From assembly GCF_009830285.1 (NCBI RefSeq), contig NZ_WUQX01000001.1, positions 3,348,501 to 3,412,500 on the forward strand: a DNA stretch of 64,000 nucleotides, written 5' to 3'. The notes under the pieces were generated by a model. It was not told the DNA's origin and ran no database searches. It saw nothing but the letters and a program-made list of their open reading frames with translations. Made by a program: the position numbers and the translations under genes. This stretch comes from Sporofaciens musculi. Lineage in GTDB: Bacteria > Bacillota > Clostridia > Lachnospirales > Lachnospiraceae. Shown here piece after piece: positions 46,912 through 55,604 of the stretch (positions within the stretch are counted from its first letter, which is position 1; the number at the start of each line of letters is the position of its first letter).

Positions 46912-47118
46912 CTATATACCAAATATCTTCTTCACATTTCTAACATCCGACTCGCTACAGCCGACTTCCTCAGAAATCTGTCTATTGGTCAACTTGGGAT
47001 TCTCTTTTACTTTCCGAAAAATCTCTCCCGATAAAATCATTCCTTGCTGCATGGCTTCTTCCTGCTTCACCTGTATATCTTCCTCATAACTATACTCTGC
47101 AATCAACATATTCTCCAT
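46912..47118 (-). CDS. Stand-alone Rpn C-terminal fragment (partial gene duplication)
   Basis: 68 residues. The first 24 are identical to a stretch near the end of the full Rpn gene just upstream: 73 bp (47045-47117 and 47346-47418) are the same. The rest (MILSGEIFRKVKENPKLTNRQISEEVGC...) aligns with the Rpn C-terminus at about half identity, so it derives from another family member. It could be a remnant, or a small expressed protein like the C-terminal RpnS products known from enterobacterial rpn genes. No clear ribosome site. Confidence 0.55.
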   Translation of the reverse strand: MENMLIAEYSYEEDIQVKQEEAMQQGMILSGEIFRKVKENPKLTNRQISEEVGCSESDVRNVKKIFGI

Positions 47119-47176
47119 ATCTAAATATTGACTCTGCTTATCATATTTGTCGAAATAACGTTTTCAACTTCCTATA

Positions 47177-48067
47177 TTATATACCAAACATTTTCTTGAT
47201 ACTTTCTACTTCTTCTACACTACACGCAAGTTTCAATGCTATCTGCTCATTAGTAAAATCCGGATTCTTTTTTACTGCTTGAAATATCTTCCCACATAAA
47301 ATCAAACCTTCTTGTCTGCCCTGTCGTATTCCTTTCTGTACACCCTGCTGCATGGCTTCTTCCTGCTTCACCTGTATATCTTCCTCATAACTATACTCTG
47401 CAATCAACATATTCTCCACCTCGCTTCCCTTCCGCTTCAAATAATCTGACAGTATCCCCTGTTCCATACATTCCCTGATTGCCTTTTTAATGGCGCTTTC
47501 TTCATCCGAATATTTTCTTACCATACTGATAAACTGGCTGTACTCCTTTAGTATCCCGCATTTTCCCAGAAGCTCATGCGCCTTATCCGAATTAATGTTG
47601 ATCACCTTCACCTTTAGCTCTACTGAATTTTCTCCTGCCGGATTCATAAATGCGTCTGACAAAGATAATACCCGTTCTAATGGCTGTTCCTTCTTTCCAT
47701 TATAAAATGTATAAAACTCTGGGGTTGGTATCTTCACCAATGTCGTCCTATAGCGCGCTTTACGATCGACCAACTGCTCATATGCCCTTCCCACATACAT
47801 CAAACAACGCAGACACATGTTCATATTCACAGTGCTTTGATGTTCTCCAAAGACAAGCACCTGACCATTCACCTCAAAGGAAATGTCATTCTTGAAGTTC
47901 TTATATAAAACATCATCAATCTTCACCTTCCGTACCAGATTCTCATCCTCATACTCCGTGTCATGCAATGCATTATATAAACTCAGCAGATTCTTCTTTG
48001 CCGTTTCATCCTGATAAAAGAGATCAACGAAAACGCTGTCCTTATGCTCACGGTTCTCCTTCTCCAT
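47177..48067 (-). CDS. Rpn-family PD-(D/E)XK nuclease
   Basis: 296 residues. The PD-(D/E)XK core shows DSVFVDLFYQ at the start, KNDISFEVNGQVLVFGEHQST (catalytic D...E-x-Q) near residue 60-80, and LYVGRAYEQL-like helix. The C-terminus has a Gln/Gly-rich linker (QEEAMQQGVQKGIRQGRQEG) and an HTH-like end (FTNEQIALKLACSVEEVESIKK). Rpn proteins are DNA endonucleases linked to recombination and phage defence. Within it, GAGGTGG lies 5 nt before an in-frame ATG at 47410, which could start a 77-residue C-terminal product. Confidence 0.85.
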   Translation of the reverse strand: MEKENREHKDSVFVDLFYQDETAKKNLLSLYNALHDTEYEDENLVRKVKIDDVLYKNFKNDISFEVNGQVLVFGEHQSTVNMNMCLRCLMYVGRAYEQLVDRKARYRTTLVKIPTPEFYTFYNGKKEQPLERVLSLSDAFMNPAGENSVELKVKVININSDKAHELLGKCGILKEYSQFISMVRKYSDEESAIKKAIRECMEQGILSDYLKRKGSEVENMLIAEYSYEEDIQVKQEEAMQQGVQKGIRQGRQEGLILCGKIFQAVKKNPDFTNEQIALKLACSVEEVESIKKMFGI

Positions 48068-48144
48068 TGTCCCGCACCTGCCTTTCCTTTATCTTTATAC
48101 TACCATACTTCATTTGGGGTTTCAATTATCGGTTTCTAATCTCT

Positions 48145-48333
48145 TTACGCACATATTTGTCTCCCCGCCTTCTTGAATTTACGGTTTCTGCATTTGAGAT
48201 AATCTTTGGTCGATATGTAATTACTGATTACAACTACAGGTTCCCCACATTCACAGCAGAGGAAATCCCCTTCTCCGGCCGCTATTAAATTTTTACAGAA
48301 CTGGCAAACAGCCATCCTTTTCCTTTTACCCAT
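48145..48333 (-). CDS. Small zinc-ribbon protein
   Basis: 62 residues with two CxxC pairs (CQFCKN and CCECGE) 15 residues apart, and a basic tail, so it likely binds one zinc and perhaps nucleic acid. GGAAGGAGAGG stands 3-9 nt before the ATG, good support for translation. No family recognised. Confidence 0.65.
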   Translation of the reverse strand: MGKRKRMAVCQFCKNLIAAGEGDFLCCECGEPVVVISNYISTKDYLKCRNRKFKKAGRQICA

Positions 48334-48644
48334 GTCCTCTCCTTCCGTTTCTTGTCCAACAATTCTACTCCTTTTGCTTTGAAATCTTCATGACCGATTT
48401 CTTCATATATTTATATAGCACGGATACTGTCCACATCAGATTTTTTCTGAAATGAAACATACCAAAAGTTGGAATGTTACTACTCTGGTACTTTTATAAG
48501 TATCAATAGAATAATATATAATTGAAATTCTATATTTTTACTGATTTTGTGTATTATGATATGGCATAGACATACGAAATCGACTCTCAGAGAATTTAAA
48601 ATGACATCAAGAAGGAATATACTCACAATTTTCAAAAATATTTA
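48334..48644. other. Intergenic stretch with no recognised feature
   Basis: AT-rich sequence between the zinc-ribbon gene and the IS256 element. I see no gene, hairpin terminator or repeat that I can support. Confidence 0.5.
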
Positions 48645-50090
48645 GGGAGTGTAAAATAAAGTGTGTAAGTTAGAAATACAGTAAATCTAACTGCACGCTT
48701 TATTTTTCTATATAAAGTATGCTACACTCAAAAAAAGGATAAGAAAAAGGATGGGTACAGCACTTATGGCACGAAGAAATAGACAGAATACTAGAGGGGC
48801 TGCAATCGCAAAGGCTATTATGGAAGAATACCAGCCACAGACAAGGGAAGAAATGCAGGATGCTATCAAAGACGTCTTTGGGCCGATGTTTGAGGCTATG
48901 CTCCAGGGAGAGATGGATTCCCATCTGGGGTATGGGCGTAATGAGCGCGGGGAAAAGGAGACGGCAAACAGGCCTAATGGTTATTCCCATAAATCTGTCA
49001 ATTCTGCTTATGGAAAGCTGGATGTTGCTGTTCCAAGGGACCGGGATGGCAGCTTTGAACCGAAAGCAATCCCAAAACGTACCAAAAACGTCAGCGGGAT
49101 TGAAGATAAGGTATTATCCATGTATGCAAGAGGCATGAGCCAGCGTGATATCGCAGATACGGTAGAAGATATATACGGTTTTGATATCTCCCATGAAACC
49201 ATTTCAACAATTACGGATAGGGTGATCAGAACCGCGGAAGAATGGCAGAACCGTCCACTGAAAAAGTTCTACACGTTCCTGTTTGTCGATTGTATTTACG
49301 TTACCATACGAAAAGAGATGGAGACAAAAAATTGTGCGGTATATGTGGTTCTGGGTTATGACGCAGACGGCAGAAAGGACGTGCTGGGGCTGTGGATTGG
49401 CGAATCAGAAGGAAAACACTATTGGATGCAGATCTTTGACGAGATCCGTGCAAGAGGTGTGGAAGACGTGCTGTTTATCAGCATGGATGGAGTATCCGGT
49501 CTGGAAGAAGGGGCAAGGAGTATCTTCCAGGATGTAGTCGTGCAGAGATGCATCGTACACCTGATCCGAAATGCTATCAAGTACATACCATCAAAAGATT
49601 ATAAGGCATATAGCGCCCAGTTAAAGAAAGTATACGGAGCGCCTAGTCTGAAAGCAGCGGAAGCTGAATTTGAGCGTCTTAAACAGGCATGGTCAAAATA
49701 TCCCGGAGCAATAGACGTATGGATACGCAACTGGCAGCATGTAGCCCAGCTTCATAATTATGAGAGCGCGGTCAGGAAGGTGATGTACACGACAAATGCC
49801 ATAGAGTCTGTCAATTCGAGTTTGAGGAAAGTCACGAAAAAGGGAGCGTTCCCCAATGAGGACGCTGTACGAAAGGCCTTCTATCTGCGGATTGTGGAAT
49901 TGTATAAAAAGTGGAATGACCGTCCCGTAGCCAATTGGGCATTAGTACGTAATCAGCTTGCCATGGATGATAAGATGCAGACACGCATTCTCAAATATGA
50001 GCAGTGTTGATTCTGCATGTAAAACCGGCAGCTTTGAAAACTGCCGGTAAGGAAATTTTATAAAACTTACACACTTTACTTGACAAACCC
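48645..50090 (+). mobile_element. IS256-family insertion sequence (1446 bp)
   Basis: 27-bp imperfect inverted ends (23 of 27 match; shared inner TAAAGTGTGTAAGTT) at 48645-48671 and 50064-50090 enclose one transposase. No exact 8-9 bp target duplication is visible. A hairpin ACCGGCAG/CTGCCGGT at 50024-50048 follows the gene. Confidence 0.88.
48751..50010 (+). CDS. IS256-family transposase
   Basis: 419 residues, full length for the family. The N-terminal helical region and zinc-like LGYGRNERGEKETANRPNGYS is followed by the DDE core: Asp in LFVDCIYV, Asp in VLFISMDGVSGLEEG, the RCIVHLIRN motif, and Glu in TTNAIESVNSSLRKVTKKGAFPNE (cut in parts here). The gene is intact, so the element may be mobile. 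Confidence 0.94.
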   Translation: MGTALMARRNRQNTRGAAIAKAIMEEYQPQTREEMQDAIKDVFGPMFEAMLQGEMDSHLGYGRNERGEKETANRPNGYSHKSVNSAYGKLDVAVPRDRDGSFEPKAIPKRTKNVSGIEDKVLSMYARGMSQRDIADTVEDIYGFDISHETISTITDRVIRTAEEWQNRPLKKFYTFLFVDCIYVTIRKEMETKNCAVYVVLGYDADGRKDVLGLWIGESEGKHYWMQIFDEIRARGVEDVLFISMDGVSGLEEGARSIFQDVVVQRCIVHLIRNAIKYIPSKDYKAYSAQLKKVYGAPSLKAAEAEFERLKQAWSKYPGAIDVWIRNWQHVAQLHNYESAVRKVMYTTNAIESVNSSLRKVTKKGAFPNEDAVRKAFYLRIVELYKKWNDRPVANWALVRNQLAMDDKMQTRILKYEQC

Positions 50091-50153
50091 ATATTGCAAT
50101 ATCATCCCCTCCATATCCTCTATGCCGTTGATGGCGGAGGATGTTCAACATAT

Positions 50154-50393
50154 TTACCGCGTCCTTGAGGTTATAGAGAGATTGGGAATGTCTTTCATTC
50201 CCCTCTTACACAAAATGTTAATCTGCTCTACAATTTGTTCCAGTTCCTTTTCCAGCTTTTTCTGTGCATCTGCATTATGGTTCTCCATTGCCATCCGTAT
50301 CTGCATATTGAGAACACATTGCTCCTGCTTCAAACTGGCAAATGCCGTCATTCTTGTGTTAGATAAAGTTGTCATTGAATGATTGATGTCCAT
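50154..50393 (-). CDS. Small coiled-coil hypothetical protein
   Basis: 79 residues, mostly helix (LKQEQCVLNMQIRMAMENHN, KKLEKELEQIVEQINILC). AAAGGAG stands 9 nt before the ATG, which supports translation. It ends 64 nt from the IS256 right end, and the island probably ends near here. No family recognised. Confidence 0.5.
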   Translation of the reverse strand: MDINHSMTTLSNTRMTAFASLKQEQCVLNMQIRMAMENHNADAQKKLEKELEQIVEQINILCKRGMKDIPNLSITSRTR

Positions 50394-50543
50394 ATGAAAC
50401 TACTCCTTTTATATTTTCTTCTGTCCTGCCTAGTGCTCCATCTGGTCAGAAATCAAACGAATGGATTGTCTGGTGTGTTAGAGAGAGAAAGAAAAACATT
50501 ATGCTTTGGCGTTCATATATCAACTAAATCCATTACTCTAAAT

Positions 50544-51095
50544 TTAAACTTTCATCACTTTTTCAAACCGAAACATTCCGCCGCCCCCTGCATCCTCTTT
50601 TGAACACTCATCAGGCGCATTGGGATCTGGGTGCTTTGAATGAAAAAACTCGACTATGTGAAAACCACATCGGTTCACATAAAAATGTATATTCCGCTTT
50701 TCAAAGTATGGCGTACATGTTTCCCACACCTTTGTCTCTGGATGCTGCCGCTCGATTGCCTTCCACGCTGCTTGACCGATCCCTTTACTGTGTGCGGCAG
50801 GAAGAATAAAAAATAGCGCCAGTTCATTATGTTTTGTCTCTGCATTGATCTGTAAAACCACACCGCCTACCTTTTCTTCCTGCAAAATAATACGGTATAT
50901 TTCCGCGCCTTTTCTATCCATGCATTCTTCAATCGACCGGCGGGATATGATTTCTTCACCGTCCTCAAAATGCTCATCTCTGACACCGAACTCTTCTAAA
51001 GCGCCATAACGAAATGCTTCCTGATTGTCAAGGATAAACTGGTTTCGATCTGCTTCTTCCATTGGAAGCAATTTCACTTGAATTAATTCTGTCAT
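50544..51095 (-). CDS. GNAT family N-acetyltransferase
   Basis: 183 residues. The acetyl-CoA site is in ELALFFILPAAHSKGIGQAAWKAIERQHP (motif A, with the G-x-G near residue 105); motif B follows as FYVNRCGFHIVEFF. It would acetylate an amine of unknown identity. It stands alone, with its own AGGAGG site, at the edge between the island and the envelope locus. Confidence 0.85.
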   Translation of the reverse strand: MTELIQVKLLPMEEADRNQFILDNQEAFRYGALEEFGVRDEHFEDGEEIISRRSIEECMDRKGAEIYRIILQEEKVGGVVLQINAETKHNELALFFILPAAHSKGIGQAAWKAIERQHPETKVWETCTPYFEKRNIHFYVNRCGFHIVEFFHSKHPDPNAPDECSKEDAGGGGMFRFEKVMKV

Positions 51096-51138
51096 CGCTT
51101 TGTTCCTCCTGTAAACATGTATTCAGAAATCACTTTAA

Positions 51139-51531
51139 TTATTTTACAAAACTCCATTCATTTGTTGTTTCACTTTTCTGTAAGACCAATTCATATTCTC
51201 CATCTCCTTTATAGAAATAAATTTCGGTACATGAAGGATTTAATTCTATTTCATATTCACTCTTCGCTCCAAATTTACTATTTAAAAAACCAAATGCAGA
51301 ATAAAAGGCAATGTATATATTATCTCCTCCTTGCTTTAATTCCAAAGCCCTTGCGCTTCCTATAGAAGACGTTGTCGTTATATTTAATTTCATTTTTTCT
51401 CCGTCTTCGGATATCGTATAGTCTGTTAATACCACATCCGTTCGTTTCTCTAATCCCCTGCACAAAAATAATATCATGATAATGGCTGTAACTAATATCA
51501 TTAATCCCACCACTATACTATTCTTTTTCAT
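51139..51531 (-). CDS. Membrane-anchored hypothetical protein
   Basis: 130 residues: one N-terminal membrane helix (SIVVGLMILVTAIIMILFLC) then about 95 residues of predicted beta-strand outside the cell (LTDYTISEDGEKMKLNITTT). It ends near FYKGDGEYELVLQKS. No family recognised. It lies 20 nt after the second SGNH gene, so it may belong to the same transcript and regulon. Confidence 0.65.
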   Translation of the reverse strand: MKKNSIVVGLMILVTAIIMILFLCRGLEKRTDVVLTDYTISEDGEKMKLNITTTSSIGSARALELKQGGDNIYIAFYSAFGFLNSKFGAKSEYEIELNPSCTEIYFYKGDGEYELVLQKSETTNEWSFVK

Positions 51532-51551
51532 CTAATCTCCTTTTGATTCTA

Positions 51552-52475
51552 TCAGCTTTTCATTTTCTCTTTTCCGATTATTGCCTGCATTTGTTTTAAC
51601 ATTTCTTGTTCCTTCCTTGTATATTCTTTTGCCATTCTTTTCCAGGTCTTATAAAGCGCCTCATCCCTGTGATCCGAAAGCCCGAATTCATTCTTAAGAT
51701 ACTTCCCCAGATACTCCGTAACTTTCTTTGCGCCGGATAAATTAAGATGGTCTCCCTGATCCATGGTATCTGTCTTCCAGTCAATCTTAAGCCCTTTTGT
51801 AATCAGGTTCATATCCAGATATGTAAGGGATTTCTTTTCCGCATATTCCTGCAGCGTATTGTGCTTCTGGTAATTATAATTCTTAGGGGAAGGCGTGCTG
51901 ACCAGGACAAGTCCGACTCCATGCCTCCGGCATAGCTTCAGGATTTTCTCCATATACGTTTCTACCTGTTCCGGCATTTTTTCTTTCTTTTCTGTCTTTT
52001 TCATGTAAGCTCCTTCTCGGTACGGTCTTACTCCGTCCCGCAGCTTAAACCCCTTGGAATCCTCCCGCACATACAGCTTGCTCATCAAATCTTTTTTCTC
52101 ATTCTTTTTATCCAGTCTCCGGAACAATACGTTGGTCTCAAAAAGCACGAGCCTTGGCTTTTGAGTCTTGAATGCCAGCTTCAATGTTTCATAAGTCTCA
52201 GACAACATCTGTCCCGGCTGTCCGCATACATAGGATGTAATTCCATATTGGTTCCATAACCCTAAGGGTGAAACGGAACTGTACGTTAAACTGTCCCCGG
52301 CAACGAGAACGTCAATCGTATTTTTCGATTCTTTTCGGATTCCGGCTGCATTTTTATTTTGATTTTTATTTTGATTTCCATTTTCCGTCTGTGTCTTACT
52401 TTTTGCAGATACAGTGGACGAAAAAACAAGCAGACTTACCAGAAGCATTAATAAAATGAATCCCTTCTTTCCCAT
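51552..52475 (-). CDS. SGNH-type hydrolase/acyltransferase 2 (DltD-like)
   Basis: 307 residues. A signal peptide or anchor (FILLMLLVSLLVFSSTVSA) and an Asn/Gln/Lys linker are followed by an SGNH fold: GDSLTYSS (Ser62), CGQPGQ, FETNVLF and GDHLNLSGA (Asp/His). It is a close paralogue of the SGNH gene inside the main operon (57752-58714): LILGDSLSYSS, TSYVCGQPGQ and DKGDHLNLSGA coincide. DltD-like proteins act with an MBOAT partner outside the membrane to pass acyl groups to wall polymers. It has its own promoter of the shared type. Confidence 0.82.
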   Translation of the reverse strand: MGKKGFILLMLLVSLLVFSSTVSAKSKTQTENGNQNKNQNKNAAGIRKESKNTIDVLVAGDSLTYSSVSPLGLWNQYGITSYVCGQPGQMLSETYETLKLAFKTQKPRLVLFETNVLFRRLDKKNEKKDLMSKLYVREDSKGFKLRDGVRPYREGAYMKKTEKKEKMPEQVETYMEKILKLCRRHGVGLVLVSTPSPKNYNYQKHNTLQEYAEKKSLTYLDMNLITKGLKIDWKTDTMDQGDHLNLSGAKKVTEYLGKYLKNEFGLSDHRDEALYKTWKRMAKEYTRKEQEMLKQMQAIIGKEKMKS

Positions 52476-52497
52476 ATGTTCTCTTTACAGATAAAGG

Positions 52498-52523
52498 GAC
52501 CGTACACCTTTCGTACAGTCCGC
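52498..52523. other. Leader hairpin before SGNH gene 2
   Basis: GGACCGTAC and GTACAGTCC pair with one mismatch. It lies between the shared-type promoter and the gene. A T-run follows only on the plus strand, so termination toward the gene is weak. The arms resemble those of the terminator at 63391-63430. Confidence 0.45.
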
Positions 52524-52558
52524 TTTTTCTTCTGCCTCCTTCCTTTGTATTTCTTTCT

Positions 52559-52612
52559 ATTATCATGGAAAAGTCTTAACCGTTCCTAAATCATTTCTTA
52601 ACAAATCTAAAT
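52559..52612 (-). promoter_or_regulatory. Regulon promoter a (SGNH gene 2)
   Basis: On the minus strand: TTTAG, TTAAG, TTTAG, TTAAG with starts 10, 11 and 11 nt apart (52611 down to 52575), then GATAAT (52559-52564) 10 nt after the last half-site. AGGAAC occupies the -35 place. Every element has the same spacing as in promoter b. Confidence 0.72.
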
Positions 52613-52623
52613 CCTATAGTTCT

Positions 52624-53547
52624 TTATATAAACAGTTTTTTTGCAAAATTATAAAGTGCATTCTGCCATACCGTATCCTCATGGCCTCCTTCCGTATCAT
52701 AAAAAAGATGTTCTATGCCTTTCTCCTTCATAAGACCATGGAGCTTATAGGTAACATCTCCGCAGACATCATCAGATCTGCCTACCGAAAGCATAAGTAA
52801 ACGAAACTTTTCCGCTGGAGGCACTAAATCCATTAAAAGCGGGTTCACATGGCCGTATGTCTCATCCGGCAACACCGATGCGGAGGAAAACACACCCACA
52901 TAACCAAATAATTCCGGATAAGTAAACGCCATATACAAGGTATTGCGCCCACCCATGGAGTTTCCTGCAACCGCTGTATATTCCCGCCCGGTCTTTACCG
53001 GATAATGACTGTTTATATAAGGCATCAGGTTCTCCACCAAATCCTGTCCGGTAAGGTCATATGCCTGGATGGTCTCCGTCAAAGACAGCTCTTCCGTGTC
53101 CTCATCCCCATTGACCGCACTGTTAGGGCATATCACGATCATCTCCGGCACCTGCTCAAAATAATGCAGGTTCTGTAAGATGACATCCGCCGATTTATTC
53201 CGCCATGTGCGGTGGCTTCCGGTCAATCCGTGCAGAAGATACAGAACCGGATATTGTTTTTCTTCTTTATAATCCGCCGGCAGAAATACCATGGCATGCC
53301 GATTGGTTCCCGTAATCTTAGACGGATAGGTGATCTCTTCCGGATCCCTGTAACGATATCCCGCCTGCTTTTCTATAAAATACGGCTTGGGAGTCTCCCT
53401 GATGATTCCATCCGCGTCTTTTTTCTGCTCAAGCTGCCATACCTGTTTCTTCACCTGCCGTTCCTGTTCAATCTGACGTGCTATGCTCCCTACTATTACA
53501 ACCGACAAAAGCCCAATAACAATCTTTTTTCTGTACAAATCTATCAC
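52624..53547 (-). CDS. Membrane-anchored esterase (alpha/beta hydrolase, esterase D/feruloyl type)
   Basis: 307 residues. An N-terminal helix (KKIVIGLLSVVIVGSIA) places the enzyme outside the membrane. The alpha/beta-hydrolase has the oxyanion part LYLLHGLTGSHRTW, nucleophile Ser in AGNSMGGRNT, Asp in VGRSDDVCGD and His in EGGHEDTVW. It would cleave an ester on a wall polymer, glycan or lipid. It is the last gene of the 11-gene operon, 25 nt after the kinase. A role in removing the acyl group added by the operon is attractive but unproven. Confidence 0.8.
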   Translation of the reverse strand: MIDLYRKKIVIGLLSVVIVGSIARQIEQERQVKKQVWQLEQKKDADGIIRETPKPYFIEKQAGYRYRDPEEITYPSKITGTNRHAMVFLPADYKEEKQYPVLYLLHGLTGSHRTWRNKSADVILQNLHYFEQVPEMIVICPNSAVNGDEDTEELSLTETIQAYDLTGQDLVENLMPYINSHYPVKTGREYTAVAGNSMGGRNTLYMAFTYPELFGYVGVFSSASVLPDETYGHVNPLLMDLVPPAEKFRLLMLSVGRSDDVCGDVTYKLHGLMKEKGIEHLFYDTEGGHEDTVWQNALYNFAKKLFI

Positions 53548-53572
53548 CTTTCTTTAATGAAAGTAAGAAGCC

Positions 53573-54889
53573 TTATACTGTCTGCCCCGGAAATAACAGC
53601 AACACCCGGAATCTTTCTCCTTTCTGCTCCGTCATACATTTTCCTTTCATTTTTGCCATCATATTTTTAACGCTCTGTATCCCGATTCCATTGCTCTCCG
53701 TCTCTTCTTCCGGTTTCTTCACCTTATTTTCAAACAAAAATCCCACCATGTTCCCCTCTTCCACAGCAGAAACCGCAACCGGCATGGATGTATCGGCATA
53801 TTTCATGATATTAGACGTCAGATTATCCATGATACGCATCACATAATCCGTTGAGATCCGAAGCCTGCTCTGCGGCCATTCCACCTGAAACGACACCTCA
53901 AAGCCCTGCTGCTTTAGATAACTGCAAGTCTCTGAAAACAGGTCATAGAACAGCGTTTCACAGGTTTCCGGTTCTTCTAACTGCACCTCTTCTTCTCCTG
54001 CAGTCAGGGAATATTCAAACAGATGATCTGTAAGCTGCTTCATCCTTCTTGCTTTCCGGTCAATCTTCTCCACATATTCCTTCCACTGTCCTTCGCCTTT
54101 ATAGCTTCCTTTTTTTAAGATTTCCGTATACAGCATGATCGAAGTAACCGGCGTGCGCAGGTCATGGGACATCTCCGTAACAATCTTCTGGTTTTCCTGC
54201 ACCATCCGGGCCTCCTGCCTGATCAGCTCCTGAAAGGACAGGCGCATGCTCTCAAGCCCTTCTGCAAGCGCCGCAAGCTCATCCTTCCCCTTTACTGTAA
54301 TCTTATAATCAAGGCTTCCTCCTTCTAAGATTTCCACCTCATCACTCAATTTTAATATATATGCCATTTTACTGCGGATTCCAAACAGGACAAGAAGCAG
54401 GAACAAGACGAAAGACAGCGCCAGCTCTGCAAGCATTGCATAATTATAAAACTGATATGCATACATTCCGGTAATGCTTACTCTCGCCTCCCCATCTGCA
54501 AAGGACACGGTATAATAGACCTCCCATCCGTAATCATTGGCCTCAATATCCTCCTCCCACAGTTCCTGATCCGGATACACCGAATCAAACACCTGCATTC
54601 CGTCTTTATTTACACGGATGGAGACAATCTGCTGCTTCTGTACCCAGCTCTTTAACGCATCCGCATCCCTTGAGGACAATTCATTCTGATCAATGTACTG
54701 TTGCAGCTTCCTGATATAACTTTCATTTTTTCGTTCTTCATAATCCGAGTTATAATAAAAATTCTCAATGAGACGATCCCCTGCCCGATTCAGCACAAAG
54801 AATACAAGAACTGCCGCAAAAGCCGATATCACCAGAAGCCGCAGCAGCTGAAAGTATATGGAATCCTTCTTACTCGTTGTCCGCGCCAA
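53573..54889 (-). CDS. Sensor histidine kinase of the envelope operon
   Basis: 438 residues. Two membrane helices (about 14-34 and 170-195) bound an extracytoplasmic sensor of about 135 residues; a HAMP domain follows (LKLSDEVEILEGGSLDYKI). HisKA has the phosphorylated His in VTEMSHDLRTPVTS; the ATPase domain has N-box MDNLTSNIMKYAD and G-box SNGIGIQSVKN. It overlaps the regulator gene by 20 nt. It probably senses wall or membrane state and phosphorylates the adjacent regulator. Confidence 0.9.
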   Translation of the reverse strand: MARTTSKKDSIYFQLLRLLVISAFAAVLVFFVLNRAGDRLIENFYYNSDYEERKNESYIRKLQQYIDQNELSSRDADALKSWVQKQQIVSIRVNKDGMQVFDSVYPDQELWEEDIEANDYGWEVYYTVSFADGEARVSITGMYAYQFYNYAMLAELALSFVLFLLLVLFGIRSKMAYILKLSDEVEILEGGSLDYKITVKGKDELAALAEGLESMRLSFQELIRQEARMVQENQKIVTEMSHDLRTPVTSIMLYTEILKKGSYKGEGQWKEYVEKIDRKARRMKQLTDHLFEYSLTAGEEEVQLEEPETCETLFYDLFSETCSYLKQQGFEVSFQVEWPQSRLRISTDYVMRIMDNLTSNIMKYADTSMPVAVSAVEEGNMVGFLFENKVKKPEEETESNGIGIQSVKNMMAKMKGKCMTEQKGERFRVLLLFPGQTV

Positions 54890-55586
54890 ATTTATACCCC
54901 TTTCCCCAAATGGTTTTGATATACTTTGGATTCTTCGGATCTTCTTCTATCTTCACCCTCAGTTTTCGGATATGCACCATGATGGTACTGTTACAGGAGT
55001 AAAAGTAAGGCTCCTGCCACACGCTTTCATATAGGTTCTGAGCGGAAAATATTTTTCCAGGATGCTGCATCAGCAAAAGCAAGATATGGTATTCAATATC
55101 AGACATCTCCTTTTCCACATCATTTACAAACACTTCATTGAAGGTCTCATGAATCCGGATTCCCTTCATCTCCAGGTAGGGTTCCTCCTCCTTCTCATTT
55201 CCTAAGTTCTTTCCCATATATACCTTGTACCGGCGCATTAAAGCCTTTACTCTTCCTAAAAGTTCCGCATAGGAAAATGGCTTCGGAAGGTAGTCGTCCC
55301 CTCCCGCCATCAGCCCGATGAGCTTGTCGGATTCCTGTGCCTTTGCTGTCAGAAAAAGGACAGGGACATTGGATACTTTCCGGATTTCTTCACATGTCCG
55401 AAGCCCTGACATTCCCGGCATCATCACATCCAGAATGACCAGATCCGTCTCATCATTTAATAGTTCCAGCCCTTTTCTCCCATTTTCCGCTTCCGACACA
55501 TGATAATTCTCACTTTCTAACAGAATACGAACCCCTTCGCGGATATCCGCGTCATCCTCAACAATCAATACCTGCTCCTTTTCCAT
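54870..55586 (-). CDS. OmpR-family response regulator of the envelope operon
   Basis: 238 residues. The receiver has acidic EDD at 10-12, phospho-acceptor Asp53 (VILDVMMPGMSG), Thr and Lys (FLTAKA, LPKPF). The C-terminal winged helix has SDIEYHILLLLMQHPG, STIMVHIRKLRVKIE and YIKTIWGKGYKF, as in VanR/PhoP. The ATG at 55586 has GGAG at 11 nt; a GTG four codons upstream is too close to it. Proteins of this class bind direct repeats with 10-11 bp steps, as found before three genes here. Confidence 0.92.
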   Translation of the reverse strand: MEKEQVLIVEDDADIREGVRILLESENYHVSEAENGRKGLELLNDETDLVILDVMMPGMSGLRTCEEIRKVSNVPVLFLTAKAQESDKLIGLMAGGDDYLPKPFSYAELLGRVKALMRRYKVYMGKNLGNEKEEEPYLEMKGIRIHETFNEVFVNDVEKEMSDIEYHILLLLMQHPGKIFSAQNLYESVWQEPYFYSCNSTIMVHIRKLRVKIEEDPKNPKYIKTIWGKGYKFGADNE

Positions 55587-55604
55587 CTCTGCACACACTC
55601 CTCT

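Noticed and set aside
48637..50098. Target duplication for the IS256 element
   Set aside because: The flanking 8-9 bases (AATATTTA and ATATTGCA) do not match; only ATATT is shared at a shifted position.
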